A stretch of DNA of 64,000 bases, taken from contig JALSJQ010000013.1 of NCBI GenBank assembly GCA_026989275.1, positions 1 through 64,000 of the forward strand, in the 5' to 3' direction. Positions 63,922 to 64,000 of this stretch are shown piece by piece (position 1 is the first letter of the stretch; each line of letters begins with the position of its first letter). Under the pieces are notes generated by a model that was given only the letters and a program-made list of their open reading frames with translations, searched no databases and was not told the DNA's origin. The translations under genes and the position numbers were made by a program. The DNA is from Albidovulum sp. Its GTDB lineage: Bacteria; Pseudomonadota; Alphaproteobacteria; Rhodobacterales; Rhodobacteraceae.

Positions 63922-64000
63922 TCAGTCGAGCCGCATCGGCAGCCCGGCGGCGGCCATGTGTTCCTTGGCCTCGCGAATGGTGTGGTGGCCGAAATGGAAG
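63922..64000 (-). CDS. hisF: Imidazole glycerol phosphate synthase subunit HisF, 3' end only
   Basis: The last 25 codons read [25 protein letters not shown] and stop. This is the characteristic C-terminus of HisF (strand 8 and final helix of the TIM barrel). The gene runs out of the window to the right. hisE downstream on the same strand confirms the assignment. Confidence 0.88.
   Translation of the reverse strand, partial: FHFGHHTIREAKEHMAAAGLPMRLD

Overview
The window is 64 kb of very GC-rich bacterial DNA that looks like a chromosomal segment of an alphaproteobacterium. Support comes from the long two-part form of dCTP deaminase, an NDUFS4-type complex I accessory subunit, CcmE, an ScfR/RamB-like short-chain fatty acid regulator, and a prokaryotic speD-speE pair. 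I cannot place it to genus. No rRNA, CRISPR array, phage or plasmid backbone is visible. Three tRNA genes are present: Tyr-GTA, Arg-TCT and Thr-TGT.

Layout, left to right. 1-2.6 kb: an intact IS256-family element that appears to be inserted in an older, frameshifted IS256 copy. 3.2-6.8 kb: a class A penicillin-binding protein with a very long Pro/Ala-rich N-terminus. 6.9-10.4 kb: a tandem AAA+ ATPase divergent from a WYL-domain regulator. 10.5-11.6 kb: rlmB and tRNA-Tyr. 12.1-13.0 kb: a third, strongly decayed IS256 relic. 13.2-17.3 kb: dCTP deaminase, a STAS-nucleotidyltransferase fusion and a membrane acyltransferase. 17.4-20 kb: two beta-ketoadipate pathway genes, pcaB and pcaF. 20.1-25.7 kb: small membrane protein, rhodanese, complex I subunit, tRNA-Arg, ScfR-like regulator, MFS exporter and a lipoprotein. 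25.8-28.9 kb: an ABC-2/HlyD efflux operon, followed by a membrane-bound LuxR-type HTH protein. 29.7-31 kb: enoyl-CoA hydratase and a hotdog thioesterase.

31.1-38.8 kb is mostly housekeeping: speD-speE, rplM-rpsI, murI, argC and ccmE. A 646-residue membrane protein of unknown function, less GC-rich than its neighbours, sits between murI and argC. 39.5-45.4 kb carries tRNA-Thr, an iron-type ABC permease, an uncharacterised protein, tyrS and anmK. 45.6-57.6 kb is a coherent catabolic cluster: a two-subunit dihydropyrimidine dehydrogenase (preT, preA), beta-alanine:pyruvate-type aminotransferase, beta-ureidopropionase, a secreted GH114-like protein, dihydropyrimidinase, and a four-gene ABC importer. 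It ends in a strong intrinsic terminator. Together these would import a pyrimidine-like compound and degrade it reductively through dihydrouracil and N-carbamoyl-beta-alanine to beta-alanine and malonate semialdehyde. 58-64 kb holds eno, ychF, an Hpt phosphotransfer protein, a CoA-binding protein, hisE and the 3' end of hisF.

The best candidates for undescribed biology are the AAA+/WYL pair with a candidate operator, the 646-residue glycine-zipper membrane protein, the STAS-nucleotidyltransferase fusion, the membrane-anchored LuxR protein, and the paired TTGACC repeats before the pyrimidine cluster. The three differently aged IS256 copies record repeated activity of one IS family at this locus.
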